Positions 18,411 to 26,303 of a stretch of DNA of 32,714 bases are shown here, one piece after another (within the stretch, counting starts at the first letter, position 1; each line of letters opens with the position of its first letter). The translations under genes and the position numbers were made by a program. This DNA is from an uncultured Cellvibrionales bacterium (GTDB lineage: Bacteria > Pseudomonadota > Gammaproteobacteria > Pseudomonadales > Porticoccaceae), in contig CAJXWQ010000023.1 in the NCBI GenBank assembly GCA_913062605.1, positions 1 to 32,714 of the forward strand. Reading direction: 5' to 3'. A model generated the notes under the pieces. That model saw only the letters and a list, made by a program, of their open reading frames with translations. It did not search any database and had not been told where the DNA came from.

Positions 18411-19061
18411 TTAAATTGATTTATTAATTAATTTTTCTATCTCATCAAAGTCATCAAGGCAGGCCAACGGCTGGTATTTAAGTAGCCTGTCGGATGAATG
18501 AGCACCATAACTAACTGCAACTCTAGGTATTCCCGCATTCACAGCCATAGCCATATCAAACTCGGTATCACCCACCATCAACGCCTCTTCAGGAGAGAAC
18601 TTAAACTCCTGTAACAGCTCATACAACATCAAAGGGTTTGGTTTTCCTGCCGTCTCATCAGCACAACGACTACCATGGAAAAAATGGCTCAACTGCCTGG
18701 TTTTCAGTACCCGATCCAGACCTCGCCGACTTTTGCCTGTTGCCACGGTAAGCAGGTATCCCTGATCTTTGAGCTGCTCCAGCGTCTCCTCAACACCCTT
18801 AAAAAAAGGTGATGGTTCACGGTCATGCTCTACAAAGTGACGAGAATAGCTATCTCGCATAGCCAAAATCTGATCCATATGAATCCCAGGGAACAGGGTT
18901 TCAAGTGCTTCCACTAACCCCAAACCAACAATCTCTCTAGCCTCGTGCTCCGGGGGCGGAGGCAAACCGACCTCTTCTGCGGCACAACGTATACATAAAG
19001 CAATTCGGGAAAGAGAATCACACAGCGTACCATCCCAATCAAAGATCAAGAGTTTGACCAT
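18411..19061 (-). CDS. HAD-superfamily phosphatase (phosphoglycolate phosphatase-like)
   Basis: A 216-residue HAD hydrolase with all four motifs: LLIFDWDGTLCDS (nucleophile Asp, residues 5–17), VATGKSR (motif II), GKPNPLMLYELL (motif III lysine), and MVGDTEFDMAMAVNAG (motif IV). The alpha-helical cap between motifs I and II is of the Gph/β-phosphoglucomutase kind. The substrate is not predictable. It follows rluC by 19 bp on the same strand; a HAD gene beside rluC is also seen in pseudomonads. ATG at 19061. Confidence 0.9.
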   Translation of the reverse strand: MVKLLIFDWDGTLCDSLSRIALCIRCAAEEVGLPPPPEHEAREIVGLGLVEALETLFPGIHMDQILAMRDSYSRHFVEHDREPSPFFKGVEETLEQLKDQGYLLTVATGKSRRGLDRVLKTRQLSHFFHGSRCADETAGKPNPLMLYELLQEFKFSPEEALMVGDTEFDMAMAVNAGIPRVAVSYGAHSSDRLLKYQPLACLDDFDEIEKLINKSI

Positions 19062-19080
19062 CGTATCTACCCCCTACCCT

Positions 19081-20028
19081 CTAACCTAATGTTGCCAGCA
19101 CTTTGACTAGCTCATCTGGCAGCGGGGCTTCAACACGAATTTTTTGTCCATCAGGAGAACGAAACTCCAACTTTGCTGCGTGTAAAAACATTCGTTTTAG
19201 CCCAAGTGCTTTCATTTGACGATTACACTCATCGTTACCGTACTTCTCATCACCGGCCAACGGGCACCCTGTATATTGGCTATGAACCCGAATCTGATGA
19301 GTTCGCCCCGTCTCCAAAGTAACATCCATTAGTGTCGCTTTATCAAAGCGCTTCAACACCGAGAAATGTGTCACCGAGGCTTTACCCTCCGGATTAATCC
19401 TTACTACACGCTCACCGGATTTCAATTCGCTTTTAAGAAGGGGCATGTCGATTCGCTTCATCCCCCGGGGCCACCGACCAGTCGCCAGCGCCTGATACGT
19501 CTTCACTACACGCCTGGCACGCAGTTCATCTTGTAAAAAACGCAAAGAAGAGCGCTTTTTGGCAATAATCAAACAACCCGAGGTCTCCCGGTCTAAGCGG
19601 TGGACCAGCTCCAAGAAAGAGTGGCTGGGGCGGGTTGCCCTTAGAGCTTCGATTAACCCAAGGTTTACGCCACTTCCTCCATGAACAGCCAACCCGGCGG
19701 GTTTGTTTACAACCAAAAGTAATGAGTCCTCATAAATAACATTTTGTTCGAGTAGCCGCTGTAGCTTTGGCCCAGGAGCGGCTGGCGCCTCACGATCAGC
19801 CACACGTACAGGCGGAATTCTGACTCTATCACCTCCCTGCAACTTGTATTCAGGCTTAACCCTAGAACCATTAACCCGGACTTCGCCCTTTCGAAGAATT
19901 CTATAAATACGTGACTTCGGGACGCCTTTTAACTTGGCCAACAAAAAATTATCAACCCGCTGACCAGCTTGATCCTCTGTGATATCAACATATTTCACAG
20001 AAATAGAATTGGCTTGGGTATCAGTCAT
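19081..20028 (-). CDS. rluC: 23S rRNA pseudouridine synthase RluC
   Basis: Pseudouridine synthase of the RluA family; RluC modifies 23S rRNA positions 955, 2504 and 2580 in E. coli. It has an N-terminal S4 RNA-binding domain (about residues 20–85, GQRVDNFLLAKLKGVPKSRI through VRVNGSRVKPEYKLQGGD) and the catalytic motif HRLDRETSGCLIIAKK. ETGRTHQIRVHSQYTGCPLAGDEKYG follows as two conserved blocks. The start is ATG at 20028 (315 aa), giving MTDTQANSISVKYV; the frame is open for 30 more codons upstream, but these lack family similarity. It is divergent from rne, the arrangement found in E. coli. Confidence 0.95.
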   Translation of the reverse strand: MTDTQANSISVKYVDITEDQAGQRVDNFLLAKLKGVPKSRIYRILRKGEVRVNGSRVKPEYKLQGGDRVRIPPVRVADREAPAAPGPKLQRLLEQNVIYEDSLLLVVNKPAGLAVHGGSGVNLGLIEALRATRPSHSFLELVHRLDRETSGCLIIAKKRSSLRFLQDELRARRVVKTYQALATGRWPRGMKRIDMPLLKSELKSGERVVRINPEGKASVTHFSVLKRFDKATLMDVTLETGRTHQIRVHSQYTGCPLAGDEKYGNDECNRQMKALGLKRMFLHAAKLEFRSPDGQKIRVEAPLPDELVKVLATLG

Positions 20029-20069
20029 GTTGAGCCACAGCAGGTTCAGCCAGAGAAAAAGAGGCGGCC

Positions 20070-20078
20070 ATTCTATCA
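20070..20078 (-). promoter_or_regulatory. Candidate extended −10 promoter for rluC
   Basis: On the minus strand TGATAGAAT reads as an extended −10 (TG-N-TAGAAT), followed by a GC-rich discriminator. The −35 is poor (GTGTCA at 17 bases). The ATG is about 40 bases downstream. Confidence 0.25.
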
Positions 20079-20156
20079 GCTGCCCCAACCACTGACACCA
20101 TTTCAAAAAAACCACCAAGAATCATAGAATTAACGACTCATTCACACACCTTTAAA

Positions 20157-20185
20157 TTGAAGGGGTTGACAATACCTGATATAGT
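20157..20185 (+). promoter_or_regulatory. Candidate promoter for rne
   Basis: TTGAAG (20157–20162), a 17-base spacer and TATAGT (20180–20185). The −10 is also extended (TGATATAGT). A perfect TTGACA within the spacer is only 8 bases from the −10 and cannot be its −35. The transcript would have a leader of about 530 nt, similar in kind to the long autoregulatory rne leader of E. coli. Confidence 0.55.
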
Positions 20186-20191
20186 CCTCGT

Positions 20192-20722
20192 CCGTTGCGC
20201 TGAGCCCCGGTAAGAACCGGTGAGAATAACGAATGCTCTATAGATAGCCTATAGAACGCTCAGCAAGCTATAAGGCGAAAGCCCGCTATTGAATTTATTG
20301 CGACAGTTGCCCGATACCACATAAATATTCGGCAGTTGTCATTGAGAAACCGCGCTAAGGCGCAGAAGTTACCGCAAAATATATTGAACACTAGTTCTGT
20401 TCCCGCAATAGCACGATAAACAGTGAGTTGTATTCCGGCCCCACTTAAGAAAGTGGCCCCGATTGAGACAACACAAGAATTCACTCTAGTTTTGCTATTC
20501 CGAACGAACTGCTGCAAAGCATCAGATTGATAACTCGAAGGTACTACCGGAAAGATACAGTGACTGATAACAGTAAACTTAGGAAAATTATAGGGTTAAG
20601 ACCCTTTTTGCCGTCAGCCTAACCGCTGACAGCCCTTTGTTGTCTGGATTTTGCATATCAATTGTTCATCACCTCTGCGGTGCTTCTGCTGCTTGTCACG
20701 CACAAGACAGTAGGACAACATC
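20192..20722 (+). promoter_or_regulatory. Long structured 5' leader of rne
   Basis: About 530 bases without a supported gene. Small hairpins can be drawn: CCGGT/ACCGG (20207–20220), CTATAG/CTATAG (20238–20254), GGC-GAAA-GCC (20274–20283), a 39-base bulged hairpin with arms GACA..TGCC/GGCA..TGTC (20302–20340), CCACTT-AAGA-AAGTGG (20441–20456), a terminator-like hairpin (20592–20609), and GTCAGC/GCTGAC (20613–20630). In E. coli the rne leader folds into hairpins that RNase E binds to destabilise its own mRNA. The same role is inferred here from position and structure only. AGGA at 20711–20714 is the rne ribosome site. Confidence 0.6.
20592..20609 (+). terminator. Attenuator-like mini-terminator inside the rne leader
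   Basis: AGGGT-TAAG-ACCCT followed by TTTTT. The stem is only 5 bp (3 G–C pairs), so it would be weak alone. It lies about 115 bases before the rne start codon and after most of the leader hairpins. Confidence 0.35.
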
Positions 20723-23554
20723 ATGAAACGCATGCTAATCAACGCCACCCAGCCGGAAGAACTTCGGGTGGCCATGGTCGACGGTCAACGACTGTATGAT
20801 CTGGATCTGGAAAACCGTACTCGCGAACAACGTAAAGCTAACATCTACAAAGGTAAAATCACCCGGGTTGAACCCAGCCTGGAAGCCGCATTTGTCGATT
20901 ACGGAGCGGAAAGACACGGTTTTCTTCCTCTCAAAGAAATCTCTAGAGAATACTTCTCTAAAAAGCCCTCTGATATTGAAGGTCGCATTAAAATTCAAGA
21001 TGTGATCAAAGAAGGGATTGAGGTTGTTGTTCAGGTTGAAAAAGAAGAACGTGGCAACAAAGGTGCCGCTCTGACCACCTTTGTCAGCCTGGCTGGGCGC
21101 TACTTGGTATTAATGCCCAACAACCCTCGTGCCGGCGGGATCTCACGCCGAATTGAAGGTGAGGAACGATCTGAATTACGGGAAGCCCTCAGAGACTTGG
21201 AAACACCTAATGGTATGGGCGTTATTGTTCGTACAGCAGGTATTGGCCGCTCTTCCGAAGAACTGCAGTGGGATCAGGATTACCTGCTTCAACTGTGGAA
21301 TACCATCAAAGAGGAAGCACAAAACTGTAAGGCACCCCACTTTCTGTTTCAGGAAAGCAACGTCATTATTCGAGCGGTTCGTGATTATCTTCGACAAGAC
21401 GTGGGTGAAGTCATTATCGATAATCGCGAGGCCTTCGACCTTGCCACTGCATTTATCCAACAGGTTATGCCCAACTTCCACAACCGGGTGAAATTCTACG
21501 AGGATGCTATTCCCCTATTCAATCGCTACCAAATAGAAAATCAGATAGAAACAGCCTTTGAACGCGAAGTTAAACTACCTGCTGGTGGCTCCATTGTTAT
21601 CGACGTTACTGAAGCATTGGTCTCTATCGATATCAACTCTGCTCGCGCAACCCGCGGTAGTGATATCGAAGAAACCGCCTTGCGCACCAACCTCGAAGCT
21701 GCGGATGAAATATGCCGTCAACTACGCCTCAGAGATATGGGCGGGCTGATTGTTATCGACTTTATCGATATGAATTCAGGGAAAAACCAGCGTGATGTTG
21801 AAAACCGCATGCGCGATGCCCTCGAAATTGACCGAGCTCGTGTTCAGGTAGGACGCATTTCACGCTTCGGCCTACTGGAAATGTCTCGTCAACGCCTACG
21901 TCCATCACTGGAAGAAACAACCTCCAGAATATGCCCTCGCTGCCTCGGACAAGGCACCATTCGTGGTACCCGCTCACTGGCACTGTCGATTCTACGTTTG
22001 GTCGAAGAGGAAGCTCAGAAAGAGTTCAGCTCTGAAATACGTACAATCACCCCTGTATCCGTGGCGACCTTCCTACTCAATGAAAAACGCCAGGAAATTT
22101 CTGATATTGAAAAGCGTCATAATATTAGAGTTATCGTGGTACCTAATGAGAGCCTTGAAACACCACACTTTGAAGTCCAAAGAATTCGTGAGCAAGATGG
22201 TGCCACCGCTGAATACAGCTACAAACTAGCTAGCACCCTGTCAGAGGATGTTACCTCACAGGAAACAGATGTTGTAAAACCAGTACCGCCAGCACAACAA
22301 CCCGCGGTTAAAACCTTGGCTCCAACACAGCCTGCACCTACCCCTACAGCAAAACCGAGTCAGAGCAAGAAAAAATCAACTGCTGAGAAAAAGCCGGGGT
22401 TACTCCGCCGCCTGATAAATGCCTTATTCGGCGAGAACAAAAAAGCTGAAACAACAGAAAACAAGGGTCGACAGCAAGCTCGCGGTCGAAATGATCGCCG
22501 CCCACAAAATCGTAATCGACGTCCTGATGATCGACGAAATAGTGGTCGTGGTCGGGGTAAAGGCAAACCCAATCAAAATGGCCAGAGCAACCGTACAAAT
22601 AAAAGCGATAGTGACAACCGTGATAGTCAACGACAGGAACGGGATAACACCAAGCAACAGGCTAAAAAGCCTCGCCAAGAAGCCGCAAAAAAAGAAACTG
22701 GTAAGGCTGAAGCTGAAGTCGCTACCAGTAATCGTCCGCCACGCAGAGAAGGTGACCAGCGACGTAGCCCTCGCCAACGCCGTCAACGCCGGGAAGTGCC
22801 TGCTGAATTGCTAGAGGCAACCAATGCAACGAGCGTAGCTCCGGAATCAACCCCCACGGCAACGCCTGAGACAAAAACTCAAACTGCGCCAAAAGATAAA
22901 GCGCCGGTAGTTCCAGCAGTATCAAAGGCCGTCACCATTGAGGCACCATTAACGGTGGCTACCAATGAGGAAAAAGTAGAACACCAAGCACCTGAAGCCA
23001 CTACAAAACCAGAGCCTGAAGTCGACACAACACCAGAGGTAGTTGAGCGGCAAGATTCAACAGCAACTCAAGTCGCCGCCGACCCTGTAATAGAAATTGC
23101 TCAAAAGGATACTGAAGCAGAGACTTTAACTCCGACAGTCGCCCCAACAACTGAAGAAGTAGTTCCGGAGACACCTGTGCAACAAGTCACAGAAGAGGTT
23201 TTGGCTCCAGAGACGACTACATCTGTAGAACCCCCTTCAGCCCCATTAACGGAGAAGGCTCCACAAACTGAGGGAGCGCCGGAAGAAACAGGTTCTGCCG
23301 ATGTAGCAACTGATGCTACAGCCACAACCCAACCAGAAGCCAGCAGCGAGGCCCCGAAAGAACCGGCGGCTGAAATCCGCGCCAGTAATGACCCAAGGAA
23401 CAAACCGAAACCTGTGGGCAAAGTATCCATCGCTACCGATACACGCGCTCAACCAAAGTCACAACCGCTGAACACGTCACTGCCATCACCAGTAGCCGTG
23501 GAACCCCCACAACACACTCGCCCTAGCAACGACCCACGCCAACAGCGTAAATAG
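20723..23554 (+). CDS. rne: Ribonuclease E
   Basis: Essential endoribonuclease and degradosome scaffold, acting at the inner membrane in mRNA decay and in rRNA/tRNA processing. The N-terminal half matches E. coli RNase E position for position: [17 protein letters not shown], an S1 domain (about 35–125), catalytic Asp303 (VSIDINS) and Asp346 (VIDFIDM), and the zinc-link CPRC (Cys404/Cys407). The C-terminal half is disordered. It holds an amphipathic membrane-binding segment [13 protein letters not shown] (558–570), then Arg-rich RNA-binding stretches (about 580–700), then a Pro/Glu/Thr-rich region. Two SNDPR motifs lie near the end (NDPR at 889–892 and 936–939), resembling motifs conserved at Pseudomonas RNase E C-termini. 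Total 943 aa. No clear terminator follows; the tRNA-Ser promoter begins 95 bp later. Confidence 0.98.
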   Translation: MKRMLINATQPEELRVAMVDGQRLYDLDLENRTREQRKANIYKGKITRVEPSLEAAFVDYGAERHGFLPLKEISREYFSKKPSDIEGRIKIQDVIKEGIEVVVQVEKEERGNKGAALTTFVSLAGRYLVLMPNNPRAGGISRRIEGEERSELREALRDLETPNGMGVIVRTAGIGRSSEELQWDQDYLLQLWNTIKEEAQNCKAPHFLFQESNVIIRAVRDYLRQDVGEVIIDNREAFDLATAFIQQVMPNFHNRVKFYEDAIPLFNRYQIENQIETAFEREVKLPAGGSIVIDVTEALVSIDINSARATRGSDIEETALRTNLEAADEICRQLRLRDMGGLIVIDFIDMNSGKNQRDVENRMRDALEIDRARVQVGRISRFGLLEMSRQRLRPSLEETTSRICPRCLGQGTIRGTRSLALSILRLVEEEAQKEFSSEIRTITPVSVATFLLNEKRQEISDIEKRHNIRVIVVPNESLETPHFEVQRIREQDGATAEYSYKLASTLSEDVTSQETDVVKPVPPAQQPAVKTLAPTQPAPTPTAKPSQSKKKSTAEKKPGLLRRLINALFGENKKAETTENKGRQQARGRNDRRPQNRNRRPDDRRNSGRGRGKGKPNQNGQSNRTNKSDSDNRDSQRQERDNTKQQAKKPRQEAAKKETGKAEAEVATSNRPPRREGDQRRSPRQRRQRREVPAELLEATNATSVAPESTPTATPETKTQTAPKDKAPVVPAVSKAVTIEAPLTVATNEEKVEHQAPEATTKPEPEVDTTPEVVERQDSTATQVAADPVIEIAQKDTEAETLTPTVAPTTEEVVPETPVQQVTEEVLAPETTTSVEPPSAPLTEKAPQTEGAPEETGSADVATDATATTQPEASSEAPKEPAAEIRASNDPRNKPKPVGKVSIATDTRAQPKSQPLNTSLPSPVAVEPPQHTRPSNDPRQQRK

Positions 23555-23649
23555 CAACGGAGATGCGTCAAAAACGGTGATTGGGTAGGGATAAAAAAGC
23601 CTCTCGATAGTAAGTGGTAAATGAGAGATGAATTCGTGGAATTTCACCC

Positions 23650-23677
23650 TTGTGTGTGAAAGAAACCACGGTATAAT
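23650..23677 (+). promoter_or_regulatory. Promoter of tRNA-Ser
   Basis: TTGTGT (23650–23655), a 16-base spacer and a perfect TATAAT (23672–23677), followed by the C-rich discriminator CTCCCGC, as usual for stable-RNA promoters. The precursor leader contains a 7-bp hairpin CCCCAGT/ACTGGGG (23714–23737) shortly before the mature tRNA. Confidence 0.7.
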
Positions 23678-23755
23678 CTCCCGCACTTTTTTGAGGCTCT
23701 GCCTTAAGGTGAACCCCAGTAAATCCTAGAACTGGGGCCACCAAAAAAGACTTTA

Positions 23756-23843
23756 GGAGGGGTGGCTGAGTGGTCGAAAGCACCGGTCTTGAAAACCGAC
23801 GTATCGAAAGGTACCCAGGGTTCGAATCCCTGCCCCTCCGCCA
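23756..23843 (+). tRNA. tRNA-Ser (anticodon TGA)
   Basis: An 88-nt class II tRNA including encoded CCA. The acceptor stem is GGAGGGG/CCCCTCC (23756–23762 with 23833–23839), with discriminator G and CCA at 23841–23843. The anticodon loop is CTTGAAA with TGA at 23790–23792. A long variable arm is present and the T-loop is TTCGAAT. The anticodon stem has one C/A mismatch at its base. It reads UCA and related serine codons. Its last 17 bases are shared with a distal copy at 26107, marking it as an integration site. Confidence 0.97.
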
Positions 23844-23844
23844 T
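23827..23844 (+). repeat. Left attachment-like repeat (3' end of tRNA-Ser)
   Basis: TCCCTGCCCCTCCGCCAT, spanning the 3' T-stem/acceptor end of the tRNA plus one base, is repeated exactly at 26107–26124. Sequence on both sides of the repeat differs between copies. Integration by a tyrosine recombinase at a tRNA 3' end leaves this pattern. Confidence 0.8.
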
Positions 23845-26106
23845 ATAAAATAACCCTTATAATTCAGCGTGATAGCTGGGATGTAGGGGTTTTTTTATAC
23901 CTACCTTTTATACCTAGATTTGTCTTCATCTCTACAAGTAAACACACTAAGTATGACTAACACTGATGCAAGTAATACTGATACTGTAAAAAAATTAATG
24001 TTTAATTAACATAGCTTTTTGAATGCAAGCCATGATGAACTTTACGATAGCGATTATTAAGGTAAATATTAGTGGAGCTGAAATACAGACCGGAGATAGA
24101 TGGACTAAGAACGATTGCGGTCATAGCAGTAATTATTTATCACCTTGAAATAGTGTTTGGTAAAACCCTGTTGTTAAAAGGTGGTTTCTTAGGAGTAGAC
24201 GTTTTCTTTGTCATTTCAGGTTTTCTGATCACGTCTATCATCATGAGCGAATACAATCGCTCAGGAACACTTTCCATTGCCAACTTCTATGTGCGAAGAG
24301 CAAGACGTATTCTTCCAGCCTTGTTCGTGGTCATACTAGTTTCATTACCCTTTGCCTGGAACTTGTTATTACCTACACAGCTTGTTGATTTTTCAAAGTC
24401 GGTCTTAAGCTCATTAGCATTCGGCTCAAATTTCTATTGGGATAGTACGCTACAAGAATACGGGGCTGAATCAGCATTAATAAAGCCATTCCTACATACC
24501 TGGTCTTTGGCCGTTGAAGAGCAATACTACATAGTCTTTCCGTTAGTTATGCTTGCTATCTATAAATGGCTCAAGCCCTATACCATCACTTTGCTTACAG
24601 CAGGTTTTTTACTCAGCCTGCAATTTTCAGAATCAATGACTGGCCATAATGCGTCATTTTCTTTTTATATGTTGCCTAGCCGGTTCTGGGAGTTGTTGGC
24701 AGGTAGCTTACTGGCCAATATCTTATATTTTCATCCCCAGGAAGATAACGATGCCTTGCTCAACAAAACCATGCCCATGTTGGGCTTATTTCTAATTTTT
24801 TATTCAATGGTCTTTGTAGACTTTGATGCCAATCATCCTGGCTTCATCACTCTAATGCCGGTGATTGGCACCGTACTTATCATCTGGTTCGCCAATGAAA
24901 ATGATCTCGTTACGAAAGTGCTGTCCAGCAAAGTATTTGTTGGTATTGGGTTGATCTCTTATTCGCTCTACCTTTGGCACTATCCGATCTATGCTTTTGG
25001 GAGGATTATAGACCCAACCCCAACTTGGCATGACAAAATATTTTGGATTGTCTTAACATTTTCTTTGTCTTTATTGACCTATATATTTGTTGAAAAGCCT
25101 TTCAGGAATAAAAAGTTAATTAAACTAAGGCAACTTATAGGTTTTCTAATGATAACCGTTGTCGTTATAACAAGCATATCTGCATTCTCTATTTATAAGT
25201 ATCACGAAAATTTATCTGAAAATGTCGACTTTAGAAAGGAAGAGAAAAAGAGGCATAGATGGTCTGAGTATGGCCTTAATGTTTGTGTCCAAAAAGAACA
25301 GGAGGCGTTATGTTCTATAGGTACCAATGTTATCCAAAACATATTGGTCGTTGGTGATAGCATGGCCCCTGATGCAGTGCGGATCATCGGGATAAACTAT
25401 CCACAGAATCGATATATTCTAAATTATTCGTCGGGGTGTTCACCAGGAAAAGTGCAGAACAAGAAGAGCAGGCATTACCTGACTTGTATAGATTTGAATA
25501 AGAAGCGATTTTCTCCTAAATCTTTAATTGGTGTAGATGGAGTGGTTATAAATACACTTATAGCGGATCCAGTGTTAACAGAAAATTACGTAAAGTTCCT
25601 CAAGCAACACGGTATGAACAATATCATTATTTTTGGGAATTATTTACGCAACAAGAGAAAAATGTCAGAGCTGATTGTTGAGTACAAAAGTAAAGAAGCA
25701 ATTTTAAATTACATTGGTAGTGAGCACTTGATGGAAAACAATCTTAAAAGTGATGATAAGATGCGCCAGATAGCTACAAAATATGACCTTGAGTTTATCA
25801 GTGTTAGAGACTTTGCCTGTCAAAGTGAAAATGACTGCATGATTTTTCTAGAGAACATTCCGTATAGCTGGGATAGACAACACTTTTCAGTCGAGTTCTC
25901 AGATTTTTTGGCAAAAAAAATGTCAAACTCACTAACGGCTACATGGCTGGGAAGTAATGGTATGGGAGTAGCACCTGTCCGTTGATCGCCGTTTTATCCA
26001 CAAAGCTTTTATCTTGCGGCTGAAAATATCTGAAGCGGCATCTGAGGTGCTTAACGAACCCATATGGCCATCTACACAACCTGTATGATTTTAAAATATA
26101 CGAGCG
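23845..26106 (+). mobile_element. 2.26-kb tRNA-Ser-integrated island or island remnant
   Basis: Segment bracketed by the 18-bp direct repeats. It is visibly more AT-rich than the flanking genes and carries one full gene (acyltransferase). No integrase, excisionase or transposase is recognisable, so it is either the remnant of a larger island or an element moved by a recombinase in trans. Right after the tRNA a loose hairpin AACCCT...AGGGGTT with seven T's (about 23853–23896) may now terminate the tRNA transcript. The region 25986–26106 holds no supported gene. Confidence 0.65.
24072..25985 (+). CDS. Membrane O-acyltransferase (acyltransferase_3/OafA-type) with C-terminal SGNH domain
   Basis: A 637-residue protein of the type that adds acetyl or other acyl groups to lipopolysaccharide O-antigen, capsule or other envelope sugars. 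Residues 1 to about 375 form the membrane acyltransferase domain, with YRPEIDGLRTIAVIAVIIYH (catalytic-His region), GGFLGVDVFFVISGFLIT, FYVRRARRILPAL, HTWSLAVEEQYY and SYSLYLWHYPI. The C-terminal 250 residues form an SGNH-like domain with block I GDSMAPDA (usually GDSHA) and the DRQHFS block near the end. The start is GTG at 24072, chosen because it gives the family N-terminus; AAGG lies upstream. A weak promoter TTGAAT/TACGAT (24019–24048) is possible. Its low GC and position between the att-like repeats indicate horizontal acquisition. Confidence 0.92.
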   Translation: MELKYRPEIDGLRTIAVIAVIIYHLEIVFGKTLLLKGGFLGVDVFFVISGFLITSIIMSEYNRSGTLSIANFYVRRARRILPALFVVILVSLPFAWNLLLPTQLVDFSKSVLSSLAFGSNFYWDSTLQEYGAESALIKPFLHTWSLAVEEQYYIVFPLVMLAIYKWLKPYTITLLTAGFLLSLQFSESMTGHNASFSFYMLPSRFWELLAGSLLANILYFHPQEDNDALLNKTMPMLGLFLIFYSMVFVDFDANHPGFITLMPVIGTVLIIWFANENDLVTKVLSSKVFVGIGLISYSLYLWHYPIYAFGRIIDPTPTWHDKIFWIVLTFSLSLLTYIFVEKPFRNKKLIKLRQLIGFLMITVVVITSISAFSIYKYHENLSENVDFRKEEKKRHRWSEYGLNVCVQKEQEALCSIGTNVIQNILVVGDSMAPDAVRIIGINYPQNRYILNYSSGCSPGKVQNKKSRHYLTCIDLNKKRFSPKSLIGVDGVVINTLIADPVLTENYVKFLKQHGMNNIIIFGNYLRNKRKMSELIVEYKSKEAILNYIGSEHLMENNLKSDDKMRQIATKYDLEFISVRDFACQSENDCMIFLENIPYSWDRQHFSVEFSDFLAKKMSNSLTATWLGSNGMGVAPVR

Positions 26107-26124
26107 TCCCTGCCCCTCCGCCAT
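26107..26124 (+). repeat. Right attachment-like repeat (duplicate of tRNA-Ser 3' end)
   Basis: Exact second copy of the 18 bases at 23827–23844, with no tRNA body upstream. It is followed at once by a strong terminator, which suits the original downstream sequence of the tRNA gene before the insertion. Confidence 0.8.
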
Positions 26125-26125
26125 T

Positions 26126-26159
26126 AAAAAAGGGGTTGCATTAATGCAACCCATTTTTT
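26126..26159. terminator. Perfect-palindrome bidirectional terminator, probably the original tRNA-Ser terminator
   Basis: Six A's, then the 20-base palindrome GGGTTGCATTAATGCAACCC (26133–26152), then six T's (26154–26159). It can act in both directions, ending rightward transcripts from the island and leftward transcripts from the histidine kinase gene. Confidence 0.9.
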
Positions 26160-26303
26160 CTTATCTCTAGAATAATAATCAGCTACAACCTAAGACACCT
26201 ACCCATTTTCATTAGAATGAAAACAGAACTAACTGGCTACCTTACCACCAAGAATAGTTGCTCATAACAAATCCAGTATTTTCAGGTCAAATCTGACGAA
26301 AGA

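Noticed and set aside
20166-20171. Perfect TTGACA upstream of rne
   Set aside because: Only 8 bases from the best −10 and no acceptable −10 at 16–18 bases downstream, so it is not a working −35 for that element.
20260-20517. Leftward open frame of 85 codons inside the rne leader
   Set aside because: Lies within a structured leader, has no ribosome site or family similarity, and runs against the expected transcript.
22424-22786. Long open frames opposite the rne Arg-rich and Pro/Glu-rich regions
   Set aside because: Expected by-products of biased codon use in the disordered RNase E tail; no ribosome sites or domains.
25939-26154. Leftward 71-codon open frame across the right island boundary
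   Set aside because: Spans the end of the acyltransferase gene, the att-like repeat and the terminator; composition and position mark it as chance.
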